A stretch of 64,000 bases of DNA. Source: Virgibacillus litoralis. GTDB lineage: Bacteria; Bacillota; Bacilli; Bacillales; Amphibacillaceae. Both the position numbers and the translations under genes were made by a program. The DNA is taken from the NCBI RefSeq assembly GCF_017873675.1, contig NZ_JAGGKK010000002.1:124001-188000 (forward strand), read 5' to 3'. This document shows positions 48,225 through 57,156 of this stretch, piece by piece. How positions within the stretch are numbered: the stretch's first letter is position 1; each line of letters begins with the position of its first letter. The notes beneath the pieces are model-generated. The model was given only the letters and a program-made list of their open reading frames with translations. It did not search any database and was not told the DNA's origin.

Positions 48225-49919
48225 TCAAATTGTATTACTTTTTTCCTGTAACTTTTCTTTTTCTTCATCGACTAACTTCCTCCGTAGTATTTTACCTACT
48301 GCGGTTTTTGGCAGTTCATCACGAAATTCATAAATTCTTGGTACTTTAAAGGCTGCTAAGTGTTTCCTGCAATGTGCATTCAGTTCTTCTTCCTCTATCT
48401 GATAACCTGATTTTTGCACGACATATGCTTTAACCGTTTCTCCGCGATATGGATCAGGAATTCCAGCTACAACTGCTTCTTGGACAGCTTCGTGCTCGTA
48501 TAATACTTCCTCTATTTCTCTAGGATAGATATTATAGCCGCCGGCAATTATCATATCTTTTTTGCGGTCAACAATATAGAAATAACCTTCTTCATTCATA
48601 TAGCCCAAATCACCAGTAAACAACCAGCCATCTTTTAAAACATTGTCTGTTTCATCCTGATTGTTCCAATATCCTTTCATAATCTGCGGCCCTTTAACAG
48701 CAACTTCTCCAACTTCTCCAACTACTGCTTCTTCCATGGTTTCTACTTTAAATATCTTTGCATCTGTATCTGGCCATGGCACCCCTATACTTCCGTTAAC
48801 ACGGTTATCCCAGACAAAATTAGCATGTGTGACAGGGGATGATTCAGTTAATCCATATCCTTCTACTAACCTTCCGCCAGTTACCTTTTCAAATTGTTCC
48901 TGTACCTCTGTTGGCAATGGGGCAGATCCGCTAATACAAGCTTCAATCGATGATAAATCATACTTTTTTAGGTTGGGATGATTTAATAATCCAACATAAA
49001 TGGTTGGTGCTCCCGGAAACATAGTTGGCTTTTGTTTATGAATTGTTTTAAGTACTTCTTCAGCATCAAATTTTGGCAGCAGTACCATTTTAGAACCAAG
49101 CATAATAGCCATATTCATCACAGTGGTCATCCCGTATACATGAAAAAATGGTAAGACACCTAAGACCGTTTCCTTTCCTGGCTTAGCCTTATATAGCCAT
49201 GCTTGGCTCATTTGTACATTGGCTACTAAATTATAATGAGAGAGCATAACTCCCTTGGGGTGTCCTGTTGTGCCACCAGTATATTGAAGTAGTGCAAGGT
49301 CCTCTATTGGATTGACTTCTACGGGATTATAATCCTCAGCTCCACCTTCAATAATGGATTGCCAAACATGAGTGTCTTCTGATTGTTCGACTTTCACGAC
49401 CATATTATACTGCTTCTTCTGGATAAATGGATAAATCAAATTCTTTGGAAATGGTAAATAATCCTTAATACACGTAACAATCGTATGCTTAAGCGATGTG
49501 TTTCCCCGTACATTTGTAACGCGAGGTAATAATATATCCAGACAAACGATAAATGTTGCACCAGAATCATTTAATTGATATTCGAGTTCCCTTTCCTTGT
49601 ATAAAGGGTTTGTCTGAACGACAACAGCTCCAGCCATTAACGCTCCATAATAACTTATTACTGCCTGTGGACAATTTGGCAGCATGATTGCAACTCGATC
49701 ACCTTTTTCCAGACCAAGGGACTGCATGTATTTCGCCATTTTCTTAGCTTGTGAAAAAACTTCTGCAAATGTTATTTCCTTCCCCATAAAATGAAGCGCT
49801 TTCTTTTCTGGGTATAGTTCAGCTGTTGCGGCAAGGAATGAATGTAGTGGCTTCTGGTCGTATTCTATTGTAGTGGGAATCTCTTCTGGATAGTGGACAT
49901 GCCAACGTTTATTCTCCAT
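48225..49919 (-). CDS. lcfA: Long-chain fatty-acid-CoA ligase
   Basis: Activates fatty acids to acyl-CoA with ATP. The 564-residue AMP-forming ligase shows the P-loop YTGGTTGHPKGVMLSH (about 216-231), the A5 motif EGYGLTESSP (about 355-364), TGDLGYMNEEGYFYIVDR (about 440-457) and the catalytic lysine in PKTAVGKILRR near the C-terminus. Gene order lcfA-fadR-fadB-etfB-etfA is that of B. subtilis. No FadR palindrome is seen just upstream of this gene. Confidence 0.95.
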   Translation of the reverse strand: MENKRWHVHYPEEIPTTIEYDQKPLHSFLAATAELYPEKKALHFMGKEITFAEVFSQAKKMAKYMQSLGLEKGDRVAIMLPNCPQAVISYYGALMAGAVVVQTNPLYKERELEYQLNDSGATFIVCLDILLPRVTNVRGNTSLKHTIVTCIKDYLPFPKNLIYPFIQKKQYNMVVKVEQSEDTHVWQSIIEGGAEDYNPVEVNPIEDLALLQYTGGTTGHPKGVMLSHYNLVANVQMSQAWLYKAKPGKETVLGVLPFFHVYGMTTVMNMAIMLGSKMVLLPKFDAEEVLKTIHKQKPTMFPGAPTIYVGLLNHPNLKKYDLSSIEACISGSAPLPTEVQEQFEKVTGGRLVEGYGLTESSPVTHANFVWDNRVNGSIGVPWPDTDAKIFKVETMEEAVVGEVGEVAVKGPQIMKGYWNNQDETDNVLKDGWLFTGDLGYMNEEGYFYIVDRKKDMIIAGGYNIYPREIEEVLYEHEAVQEAVVAGIPDPYRGETVKAYVVQKSGYQIEEEELNAHCRKHLAAFKVPRIYEFRDELPKTAVGKILRRKLVDEEKEKLQEKSNTI

Positions 49920-50013
49920 ATTTTTACTCCTCCTTTTTATCTATTAATTCCATTATACCGATTAATTAGTATTTTTTGAAATTTTATTTATTAATTTTGC
50001 AAAAATTTCATGC

Positions 50014-50088
50014 TTAAATTAAGTATATGATTCCAACAACAACAAAAATAACTGAAATTACAGCTAATATTTTGGCTAGTGTTTCCAA
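50014..50088 (-). CDS. Possible 24-residue membrane microprotein
   Basis: Directly after yshE (12 bases past its stop) the minus strand reads GGGGAGAG, 4-5 bases, then TTG opening METLAKILAVISVIFVVVGI plus IYLI and a TAA stop. Nearly the whole peptide is one hydrophobic helix, with a short polar start. The frame is too short to test statistically; the ribosome site and tight linkage are the only support. Confidence 0.4.
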   Translation of the reverse strand: METLAKILAVISVIFVVVGIIYLI

Positions 50089-50100
50089 TGTACTCTCCCC

Positions 50101-50508
50101 TTATCCAATACTTGCGCCGATGACAAATGCTAATCCGATAGAAATCATCATCGAAATAAATCCGACTGCATTATTCCCTATTCCAATTTCTTCATCTATA
50201 TTGATTGTCGGTGTTAAAAATTCAAATATAAAATAACCTATCAATAATAATATAAATCCAAAAATACCCCAGCCAATACTTTCTATAAGCGTATCATTGT
50301 GTTCAATTGAATAGCGGAATATAGTAGCTATTCCAAATATTTTCCCCCCCGTTGCCATAGCTACAGCAAAATTCCCGCGCTTAACTTCCACCCAGTTACG
50401 GTATGAGGTTACAAGTTCAAACACTGCTAAAAATACAATTGTACAAAGAATAACCACGCTGTACCTTGCAGCAGTTTCCACAAAAATAATCTCCCAAAAG
50501 TCAGTCAC
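50101..50508 (-). CDS. yshE: DUF350-family membrane protein (YshE-like)
   Basis: A 135-residue membrane protein with four spans. It carries the DUF350 pattern WVEVKRGNFAVAMATGGKIFGIA and the related second half IDEEIGIGNNAVGFISMMISIGLAF, the two halves looking like an internal repeat. The GTG at 50508 follows a GGGGGGAA block. It matches B. subtilis YshE, which lies between lcfA and mutS2. Its function is not established. Confidence 0.85.
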   Translation of the reverse strand: MTDFWEIIFVETAARYSVVILCTIVFLAVFELVTSYRNWVEVKRGNFAVAMATGGKIFGIATIFRYSIEHNDTLIESIGWGIFGFILLLIGYFIFEFLTPTINIDEEIGIGNNAVGFISMMISIGLAFVIGASIG

Positions 50509-50530
50509 TTGAATTCCCCCCTTACTTCTG

Positions 50531-52876
50531 TTACTTCAGCTCCAAAATTGTTACACCGCTTCCGCCTTCACCTTGTGATCCTGGCCTAGCCGCAGTTATA
50601 CTAGGGTGTCTTTGAGTAAATTCTTTCACTCCCTTTCGAAGAGCACCGGTGCCTTTTCCATGAATAATTGATACTTTAGGATAGCCGGCAAGTATTGCAT
50701 CATCAATATATTTTTCCAAGTTCACTAGCGCATCTTCAAATCGCTGACCGCGTAAATCAAGCTCTGTTTTTACATGATAACTCGATCCTTTTACTGTCGC
50801 CATAGGTCTTTCAACAACCGAATTTTTCTTGTTTACGAGCTGTAATTCATCTCGTTTTACTTTAACCTTCATAATCCCAACCTGAACAAGATATTCATTT
50901 TCTGTGACTTTCTCCAGAACGGTTCCTTGCTGATTTACCGACAATAGCTTAATTTCATCACCAGCCTGCAGACCTTGTTTGGCTGCCGTCGATTCTTTAA
51001 CTGGCTCGTTATGATTTTTGCTGGAAAGATTTGGTTGAGCCTCTTCAAGCATTTTTTTGGCTTCAATCCATTCATGCTCTTTTAATTGTGAACCGGATTT
51101 CATATTTCGTAATTCGTCAACAATCATTTCCGCTTCTTCTTTGGCATTCTGTAACGACTTTTCAGCTTTTTCCTCCGCTTTTTTATACAACGATTCACGC
51201 TTTTCCTCGAAATGTTTCCATTCCTTCTCGATATCTTTTCGCAATTGTTCACTGGCAAGTAAGGTATCATGTGCCTCCTGATAGTCTGCTTCAGCTTGGC
51301 GCTGTGATTTCTCAAGAGACGCTATCATGTTCTCCACACTTTTAGAATCAATACCAATATGACTCTTAGCATGATTAATAACCTTTTCGTTAAGACCCAG
51401 TCGCTTGGAAATTTCAAAGGCATTACTGCGTCCTGGTACACCTATCAGCAACCGATAAGTTGGTTTTAATGTTTGTACATCAAATTCCACGGAAGCATTA
51501 ACAACATTCTCCCGATTGTACCCGTAAGCTTTTAACTCTGGGTAATGTGTTGTTGCCACAATACGTGAACCACGCGAAATTACTTCATCCAGAATAGACA
51601 TTGCCAATGCTGCACCTTCCTGAGGGTCTGTACCAGCACCAAGTTCATCAAAAAGCACTAATGACTTATGATTGACATGTTGCAGAATTGAGACAATATT
51701 GGTCATGTGTGAAGAAAAAGTACTTAGACTTTGCTCAATTGATTGCTCATCACCAATATCCGCAAAAACATCCTCAAATACAGCCATTTCACAGCCATCA
51801 AAGGCAGGAATTCTGAGTCCTGACTGGGCCATTAATGTGCATAATCCGATCATTTTCAAAATTACCGTTTTACCGCCCGTATTTGGTCCCGTGATAACAA
51901 TTGATGTATAATCTTCTCCCAATTCCACATCATTAGCAACCACTTCATCCATTGGGATAAGCGGATGGCGCGCTTGTGTCATTTTTATAATTCCATTATC
52001 GTTCATTTTTGGCATTGCTGCTTTCATTTGCATTCCTAATTTTGCTCTGGCAACCATAAAATCAATTTTTGCTAAGACAGTTACATTTTCATATAAAGAA
52101 CCTTCATTATTTGCAATATGATCACTTAATTCACGCAAAATCCTGTCGATCTCTTGTTTTTCCTTAACCTTTGCTTCCTGCAATTGGTTATTAAGATCAA
52201 CTACAGCTTTTGGTTCCATAAATAAAGTTGCGCCTGAAGCGGATTGATCGTGGACAATTCCACCAACAGACCCTCGATACTCCTGTTTTACTGGTAAAAC
52301 ATATCGGTCATTTCGAATCGTTATGATTGCATCTGACAGCATATTACTTTTCGATTTTGTGTAGCCATCCAGTTTATCACGTAATCTGCTTTCATACGTC
52401 CTAATGGAAGAACGGACACTACGTAATTTAACCGAGGCACTATCCATCATATGTCCGTTATCGTCGATACAGCTATTAATATGCGTTTCCAGATCACGTA
52501 ACGTAATAATTTGAGTCCCAAGATTTTTAAGAATAGGCATGTCTTCTTCTATTTTTTCCATAAAACTTTTAACCTGACGACCCGCATGAAGGGTGTTTGC
52601 AACTTCCAGACACTCCAGAGGAGGCAAGACACCACCAATGACACTTCGTTTAATACTAGCGCGTATATCAAATATACCACCTAATGGAATTGTTGCATTT
52701 AACCTTAAAATTTGACTGGCTTCATCTGTTTCTGCCTGCAATTCTTTTACTTCGTCTATATTTATTGAGGGTTTTAAGCTGGAACAAAAGTCCTTCCCTA
52801 TCGAAGTAGCCGCCTGTTTACTTAATTGATCGGTAATTTTATTAAATTCAAGTACGTGTAGAATACGCTCATTCAT
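50531..52876 (-). CDS. mutS2: Endonuclease MutS2
   Basis: A 781-residue MutS-family protein without the mismatch-recognition domain. It acts on recombination intermediates and on collided ribosomes. The ATPase has Walker [11 protein letters not shown] (about 330-339) and the [16 protein letters not shown] block. A long coiled coil spans about 515-640. The C-terminal Smr nuclease domain (about 705-780) shows [12 protein letters not shown] and [13 protein letters not shown]. It is followed closely by yshE. Confidence 0.96.
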   Translation of the reverse strand: MNERILHVLEFNKITDQLSKQAATSIGKDFCSSLKPSINIDEVKELQAETDEASQILRLNATIPLGGIFDIRASIKRSVIGGVLPPLECLEVANTLHAGRQVKSFMEKIEEDMPILKNLGTQIITLRDLETHINSCIDDNGHMMDSASVKLRSVRSSIRTYESRLRDKLDGYTKSKSNMLSDAIITIRNDRYVLPVKQEYRGSVGGIVHDQSASGATLFMEPKAVVDLNNQLQEAKVKEKQEIDRILRELSDHIANNEGSLYENVTVLAKIDFMVARAKLGMQMKAAMPKMNDNGIIKMTQARHPLIPMDEVVANDVELGEDYTSIVITGPNTGGKTVILKMIGLCTLMAQSGLRIPAFDGCEMAVFEDVFADIGDEQSIEQSLSTFSSHMTNIVSILQHVNHKSLVLFDELGAGTDPQEGAALAMSILDEVISRGSRIVATTHYPELKAYGYNRENVVNASVEFDVQTLKPTYRLLIGVPGRSNAFEISKRLGLNEKVINHAKSHIGIDSKSVENMIASLEKSQRQAEADYQEAHDTLLASEQLRKDIEKEWKHFEEKRESLYKKAEEKAEKSLQNAKEEAEMIVDELRNMKSGSQLKEHEWIEAKKMLEEAQPNLSSKNHNEPVKESTAAKQGLQAGDEIKLLSVNQQGTVLEKVTENEYLVQVGIMKVKVKRDELQLVNKKNSVVERPMATVKGSSYHVKTELDLRGQRFEDALVNLEKYIDDAILAGYPKVSIIHGKGTGALRKGVKEFTQRHPSITAARPGSQGEGGSGVTILELK

Positions 52877-52906
52877 AAAGACTTGCTCCTTTTACTTTCT
52901 TCCCGT

Positions 52907-54625
52907 TTATTTAGTACGATTCATGAAGTCAATTAGTTTCTCTTTTGACCAGGTATTTAATACGTTTTCCTTTCTAATCCAGCCTTTACGTGCTGTGCGT
53001 ACACCATATGTCATATGATCAAGCATATTATAGTTATGCGCATCGGTGCTAATAGCAATTTTGACTCCAGCACTTTGGACTTTTCGGGCCCATTCAGCTG
53101 AGAGATCCAAACGGTTTGGATTAGCATTGATTTCCAGTGCTGTTCCAGTTTCTTTTGCACGTTGAATTAACTTATCAACATCAACGTTATACCCCGTACG
53201 ACGACCAATAAGCCTTCCCGTAGGATGCGCAATTAATGATACATATGGGTTATCAAGCGCAGCATATAACCTTTCCATAATTTTCTCCTGCGACTGATTA
53301 AAACTTGAATGAATAGCTCCGATTACGAAGTCCATTTCCTGCAAAAACGTATCATCAAAATTTAATGAACCATCAGGTAAAATATCCATCTCAACACCAG
53401 CAAATATATGAATATCATCATATTTTTCGTTTAACCTATTTATTTCTTCTCTCTGTTTGCGCAATCTTGTTTCATTTAATCCATTAGCAACCTGCAAAAA
53501 CTTAGAGTGATCCGTTATCGTAATATAATCATAATTTTTTTCACGAGCACGGTTAACCATCTCTTCTAAAGATTGTGCACCGTCGCTCCATGTCGTATGC
53601 ATGTGTAAGTCTCCACGGATATCATCTAAATTGATTAATGGTACGTTTTCTCGAAAGGCTTCCACTTCACCGGTGTTTTCACGTACTTCAGGTGGAATAA
53701 ACTGTAATCCAAAATGCTCGAAAAATTGCTTTTCATCTTGGAATGTTAAGGTTTCCCCTGTTTCCTCAACATCAACTCCATACTCGTTTATCTTCTCACC
53801 CTTGGATTTAGCCAGTTGTCGCATTGCAACATTATGGTCCTTTGACCCCGTAAAATGGTGTAATGTTGAGGCAAATTCATTTGGCGCTACTATCCGAAAA
53901 TCAACATTTACATCATATACATCTTCCAATGTAACGGATACTTTTGTCTCGCCTTTAGCAATTACTTCTTTTATATTCTCCATTTCAAGTAATGCATCGT
54001 GGACAATTTCCGGATGTTCCGATGCAATAATAAAATCGATATCTTTTACGGTTTCCCGCATTCTCCGTAAACTTCCAGCACGAGAATAGTCATGTATAGT
54101 TTGCATATCTTTTAGATACGTTTCAATTCTTTCTGCTATTGGCAGCATAAATGCTATTGGCAGACGTTCCGGGCGGGTATTTGCATCCTCCAGAGCAGCA
54201 AGTATTTTGTCGGCTGATTTTTTTCCGAAACCTTCAAGACTTTCCACTTTTCCACTTTCACAAGCTTCCTTAAGCGAATCCGCATCAGTCACACCTAGCT
54301 CCTGGTAAAACTTGGCTAGCTTTTTCCCGCCAAGACCTGGAAGGTTCAGTAACGGTATTAAACCGTTTGGTACTTCCTTTTCTAACTGGTTTAACGTTTC
54401 AGATGATTCATTTTCAATATATTCATCAATTACTGCACTTGTCCCTTTTCCAATACCCTTAATCTTCTTGAAGTCTTCTATATCTGTCAGAGAGCGGTCA
54501 TCACGCTCAAGAGCCTGTGCTGCTTTTCGATAAGCAGAGATTTTAAAAGGGTTTTCTCCTTTAAGTTCTAAATATATAGCAACTTTTTCAAGTAATTTGA
54601 TTACATCTTTTTTGTTAATTGTCAT
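52907..54625 (-). CDS. polX: PolX-type DNA polymerase/exonuclease
   Basis: A 572-residue bacterial family X polymerase for gap filling in base-excision repair. N-terminal helix-hairpin-helix motifs include FKKIKGIGKGTSAVI and NLPGLGGKKLAKFYQ. The nucleotidyl-transfer site shows GSLRRMRETVKDIDFIIA (about 184-201) with the paired aspartates. The C-terminal PHP domain (about 335-570) has DLHMHTTWSDG, ITDHSKF, GVEMDIL and HPTGRLIGRR, a 3'-5' exonuclease. It lies between yshB and mutS2, as in B. subtilis. Confidence 0.95.
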   Translation of the reverse strand: MTINKKDVIKLLEKVAIYLELKGENPFKISAYRKAAQALERDDRSLTDIEDFKKIKGIGKGTSAVIDEYIENESSETLNQLEKEVPNGLIPLLNLPGLGGKKLAKFYQELGVTDADSLKEACESGKVESLEGFGKKSADKILAALEDANTRPERLPIAFMLPIAERIETYLKDMQTIHDYSRAGSLRRMRETVKDIDFIIASEHPEIVHDALLEMENIKEVIAKGETKVSVTLEDVYDVNVDFRIVAPNEFASTLHHFTGSKDHNVAMRQLAKSKGEKINEYGVDVEETGETLTFQDEKQFFEHFGLQFIPPEVRENTGEVEAFRENVPLINLDDIRGDLHMHTTWSDGAQSLEEMVNRAREKNYDYITITDHSKFLQVANGLNETRLRKQREEINRLNEKYDDIHIFAGVEMDILPDGSLNFDDTFLQEMDFVIGAIHSSFNQSQEKIMERLYAALDNPYVSLIAHPTGRLIGRRTGYNVDVDKLIQRAKETGTALEINANPNRLDLSAEWARKVQSAGVKIAISTDAHNYNMLDHMTYGVRTARKGWIRKENVLNTWSKEKLIDFMNRTK

Positions 54626-54657
54626 TATATATCACCTACTATTTTTACTATGAAAAA

Positions 54658-54730
54658 AGACTGATCCATAAAAAGGCTATATCTATTGTACATGACATAC
54701 AAGGACTACCCTAATACGTTGAATCAGTCT
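54658..54730 (-). terminator. Long-loop terminator of zapA-yshB
   Basis: AGACTGAT (54658-54665) and ATCAGTCT (54723-54730) are inverted copies 57 bases apart, with a TTTTTT run after the second arm on the minus strand. It lies 11 bases past the yshB stop and resembles the element after clpX (25132-25206). Confidence 0.6.
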
Positions 54731-54741
54731 CGATTATTCAA

Positions 54742-55296
54742 TTAAAATTTAAGTAAATCATCAACGTGTTCAAACCATAATGTCTTAATCTGTTCTGATA
54801 AAACTGGTGTGTGTTCAATAATAAATAATGCTACAGAAGAACTGTTTATCCAGGATTGTATTTCTGTTAATGGTGTTAATGCCAGAACATATAATACCAC
54901 GAAAATTAAGAGATATATCTCAACAAATCCCAATACTGCACCCAGTAATTTGTTTACAGAATTTAATATTGGCAAGTCTGCTACAAAATCAAGCATTGAT
55001 GCTATTATTTGCATAATTATCTTGGCAGCAAAAAAAATAATCGCAAAAGCTATAGCGTTATAAAAAGCACCTTCAATGGGTAATGCCTCTAAAAAATCAG
55101 CCCATGCACTATTATTTTCTAATTCGGGATATGGTATCCATAATGCAAGTCGCGGTGCCAGCTGGTCATAGTATAAGGCTGCCAGTATAAATGCTGCAAT
55201 AAATCCTATTAAGTGAAATGCTTGTAAGATAAAACCTCTCTTTAATCCAATAAAAAATCCAAATATTAATAGTGCAATTAAAATAATATCAACCAT
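54742..55296 (-). CDS. yshB: CvpA-family membrane protein (YshB-like)
   Basis: A 184-residue membrane protein with about four spans. The CvpA pattern MVDIILIALLIFGFFIGLKRGFI-type start (here with GLKRGF at about 17-23) and a second half AVLGFVEIYLLIFVVLYVLA are clear. CvpA relatives affect colicin V production or envelope functions in other bacteria; the B. subtilis role is unknown. It starts 3 bases after zapA ends, so the two are coupled. Confidence 0.88.
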   Translation of the reverse strand: MVDIILIALLIFGFFIGLKRGFILQAFHLIGFIAAFILAALYYDQLAPRLALWIPYPELENNSAWADFLEALPIEGAFYNAIAFAIIFFAAKIIMQIIASMLDFVADLPILNSVNKLLGAVLGFVEIYLLIFVVLYVLALTPLTEIQSWINSSSVALFIIEHTPVLSEQIKTLWFEHVDDLLKF

Positions 55297-55299
55297 ACG

Positions 55300-55563
55300 C
55301 TATTTATCCTCTTCCTTGTTTTTTGACCCTAGTAATGTTGCATAGTCTTCTTTTAATTTCATATAATCATTCATCGTATTTACAGCTGTAAGAACGGCAA
55401 GTTCCGAAGTAGTGAGTTGTTGGTTTAGTCCTTGAATATCACGCATTTTTTGATCTACTAGACTTGCAACCAGACGAACGTGGTCGGCATTTTCTTTGCC
55501 AACAACTGTATAAGATTTATTATGTATTTCAACTGTTATACGTGTTTTGTCATCTTGGGTCAC
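55300..55563 (-). CDS. zapA: Cell division protein ZapA
   Basis: An 87-residue cytosolic protein that bundles FtsZ filaments. It shows the ZapA pattern TRITVEIHNKSYTVVGKENADHVRLVA-type N-terminal strand and helix and a C-terminal coiled coil (TSELAVLTAVNTMNDYMKLK). GTG 55563 is the start, with a GGGGGG block upstream. It is co-transcribed with yshB. Confidence 0.9.
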   Translation of the reverse strand: MTQDDKTRITVEIHNKSYTVVGKENADHVRLVASLVDQKMRDIQGLNQQLTTSELAVLTAVNTMNDYMKLKEDYATLLGSKNKEEDK

Positions 55564-55708
55564 ACGAATACCCCCCTAATTCAAAAATAGTCCACTTTAT
55601 ATTAACACAAAGTTTGCCATTGAGGAAACTGTTGACCATACGAAATCATTCTTTTCATTTATACCCAACATTTGCTATAGTTAATAGATAATATAATTGG
55701 AGGATCCT

Positions 55709-56632
55709 ATGCCACAAAATGTATACGTTATACCACAGAATACAATAGAAGAAATGAGACGCTTTTATGCCAATGCACTGCAATCAACACCACAAGGAGC
55801 TATTTTTCGTGCCAAGACTTCAAATGCAGTCATAACTGCATATAAATCGGGTAAAGTGATGTTCCAAGGAAACGCTCCTGCTGCTGAAGCAAAAAAATGG
55901 ATAAGCGAAAATACAAAACAAACAAAGAAGGCAGTTCAAAAAACAAATGCTTTTTCTCCACCAGATACTCTATTCACGAGCAACCATATTGGTTCGGATG
56001 AGGCAGGAACAGGTGATTATTTTGGGCCAATCACTGTAGCAGCAGCATTTGTTAAAAAAGAGCAAGTTGAACTGCTCAAGGAATTAGGTGTGAAGGATTC
56101 TAAAAATTTGACAGATTCAACGATTCGAAAAGTATCTAAAGATATTATGAATCTGGATTTACCCTATTCTTTGTTAATATTACATAATGAAAAATACAAT
56201 AAACTGCAAAATCAGGGATGGACACAGGGAAAAATGAAGGCCATGCTTCATCATCATGCCATTAATAATCTGCTCAAAAAGATAGGTGCAGCATCAGTAG
56301 ATGGCATTCTGATTGATCAATTCTGTGAACCATCTGTTTATAAAAAACATATAGCAACGGAGAAGCAGAAACTTGCGGATAATACGTATTTCATGACAAA
56401 AGCCGAGAGTTATTCAATAGCAGTTGCTGCAGGATCAATTATTGCTAGAACCAGCTTTCTGAATGAAATGGATAAACTATCAGCCAAAACTGGAATTGCA
56501 TTGCCAAAAGGAGCTTCCAAAAAAGTTGATCAAACCATCGCAAGTATCATTAAATCCAAGGGTGAAAAATCTTTGAACGCATATGCAAAAACACACTTTG
56601 CCAATACAAAAAAAGCAAAAAATTATCTCTAG
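55709..56632 (+). CDS. rnhC: Ribonuclease HIII
   Basis: Degrades RNA in RNA-DNA hybrids. The 307-residue protein has an N-terminal TBP-like domain, AIFRAKTSNAVITAYKSGKVMFQG, that binds the hybrid. The catalytic domain shows GSDEAGTGDYFGP (about 94-106, with the DEAG residues), KDSKNLTD and ASIIARTSFL-type SIIARTSFL. ATG 55709 has GGAGG 5 bases upstream. It is divergent from zapA, as in B. subtilis. Confidence 0.95.
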   Translation: MPQNVYVIPQNTIEEMRRFYANALQSTPQGAIFRAKTSNAVITAYKSGKVMFQGNAPAAEAKKWISENTKQTKKAVQKTNAFSPPDTLFTSNHIGSDEAGTGDYFGPITVAAAFVKKEQVELLKELGVKDSKNLTDSTIRKVSKDIMNLDLPYSLLILHNEKYNKLQNQGWTQGKMKAMLHHHAINNLLKKIGAASVDGILIDQFCEPSVYKKHIATEKQKLADNTYFMTKAESYSIAVAAGSIIARTSFLNEMDKLSAKTGIALPKGASKKVDQTIASIIKSKGEKSLNAYAKTHFANTKKAKNYL

Positions 56633-57156
56633 CACCAGCTGAGTGAAAATACAGCACCGATTGAGCATTGCAGAGTAATTTGATGCTCTTTTTATATTGA
56701 TGGAAAAGGTTGTATTGTTGATTTTAATCGAAGCGCTTACTCCCTGTTATCTAACACGACTTGCCGTACTTAACTTTCATTACTTGGCGAACCCTCGCTC
56801 CAGGAGTCTCACAATTTACCATTAACAACGCTAATGCCGCTAAGCCAATTTAGATGATGCTCACTTCACGCCCTGACCACGGATATAATATACGGCTGGA
56901 AACACTGGATATCAACCGCAATTTCGGTATATCAACCGGAAATACCGGATATCGACCAATCGGGGTATGATGAAGAGACCAGCATTATATGGGATACTTT
57001 CATAGCTGCCAATAAATCTATAAACTGCGTCATAATATCATAACCTCCCATGTTAGGGTGGTAAAATCCTTAGTAAAAAAGCAGTTCAGCTAAGGGTACA
57101 AATCGTGTTTTTGCACTCCAAAACTGAACCACTTAGGATGATACTTGCTCTCGCGC
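56633..57156. other. Intergenic region between rnhC and pheT
   Basis: About 520 bases with no supported gene. It carries three tandem 20-base units at 56899-56958 and a mixed-GC stretch around 56740-56870 that differs from the AT-rich flanks. A possible terminator of rnhC is GATTGAGCATTGCAG-TTTGATGCTCTTTTT (about 56661-56696), with stem GAGCAT/ATGCTC and a T-run. Confidence 0.5.
56899..56958. repeat. Three tandem 20-base repeats
   Basis: ATATCAACC recurs at 56909 and 56929 and as ATATCGACC at 56949, exactly 20 bases apart. Each is preceded by an imperfect (G)GAAAYACYGG / CAATTTCGGT unit. The array holds only three copies and no open frame. Confidence 0.65.

Noticed and set aside
53601-54089. 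162-residue plus-strand frame inside polX
   Set aside because: Antisense shadow of the strongly conserved polX nucleotidyl-transferase and linker region.
56899-56958. CRISPR array
   Set aside because: Only three 20-base near-tandem units, no variable spacers and no cas genes; reported as a simple tandem repeat instead.
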